DNA of 64,000 bases, taken from Argyresthia goedartella (Eukaryota > Arthropoda > Insecta > Lepidoptera > Argyresthiidae). The translations under genes were made by a program, and so were the position numbers. Shown here piece by piece: positions 63,961 to 64,000 of the stretch. The DNA lies in NCBI GenBank assembly GCA_949825045.1, contig OX463813.1:28688001-28752000 (forward strand). Direction: 5' to 3'. The notes beneath the pieces were generated by a model. The model was not told the DNA's origin, did no database searches, and was given only the letters and a program-made list of their open reading frames with translations. Within the stretch, counting starts at the first letter, position 1. Every line of letters starts with the position of its first letter.

Positions 63961-64000
63961 ATGTGCACGGCTAACAACAACCAAAGCCAAACCTTCATCG

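Overview
This looks like an intergenic or intron-scale, AT-rich piece of an insect genome, most likely a moth or butterfly (Lepidoptera). The grounds are the repeat content: tRNA-headed SINEs, a Helitron ending in CAGCTAG, CR1-group, RTE-like and RNase H-bearing LINEs, small Ty3/Gypsy-type LTR elements, and a roughly 390-bp repeat of the 'gggttccgtacccgaaggg' kind that I know from lepidopteran sequence. I found no convincing host protein-coding gene. Essentially every supported reading frame belongs to a mobile element.

Layout: 1-2.5 kb, repeats and an old LINE tail. 2.5-7.75 kb, a minus-strand CR1-group LINE with both ORFs open. 9.0-10.1 kb, a LINE fragment and a MITE. 11.0-11.5 kb, a 31-bp minisatellite grown inside a dispersed repeat. 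12.2-15.8 kb, a complete non-autonomous LTR retrotransposon (LTRs, TSD, PBS, PPT) whose U3 carries a possible two-exon antisense reading frame. 15.8-27.4 kb, SINEs, a foldback element, a decayed LINE and much unassigned sequence. 27.5-29.1 kb, a second, 1.6-kb LTR element with identical 218-bp LTRs. 30.5-32.0 kb, a Helitron remnant with broken helicase motifs. 32.6-44.6 kb, SINEs, RTE-like fragments, a mariner-type MITE and a LINE fragment. 44.85-45.07 kb, paired repeats, one rebuilt into a hairpin. 46.6-48.2 kb, an RNase H-bearing LINE fragment with a 14-bp target duplication and a duplicated internal segment at its 5' junction. 51-54 kb, two further LINE fragments. 55.2-56.8 kb, an apparently intact Tc1-type DD34E transposon. 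58.2-60.7 kb, a CR1-group LINE with one visible nonsense codon, with relatives at 18.1-19.0 and 62.65-63.02 kb. The end of the window is repeats.

How the parts relate: there is no pathway or operon. The elements could depend on each other for movement (SINEs on LINE reverse transcriptase, the short LTR elements on autonomous Ty3/Gypsy relatives). Three features stand out. One is the antisense two-exon frame inside the LTRs. Another is a set of perfect or nearly perfect inverted repeats, some of which can be shown against sister copies to be inverted-copy (template-switch) changes. The third is a LINE 5' junction that looks like reverse-transcriptase template jumping. All comparisons were made by eye; no database search or alignment program was used.
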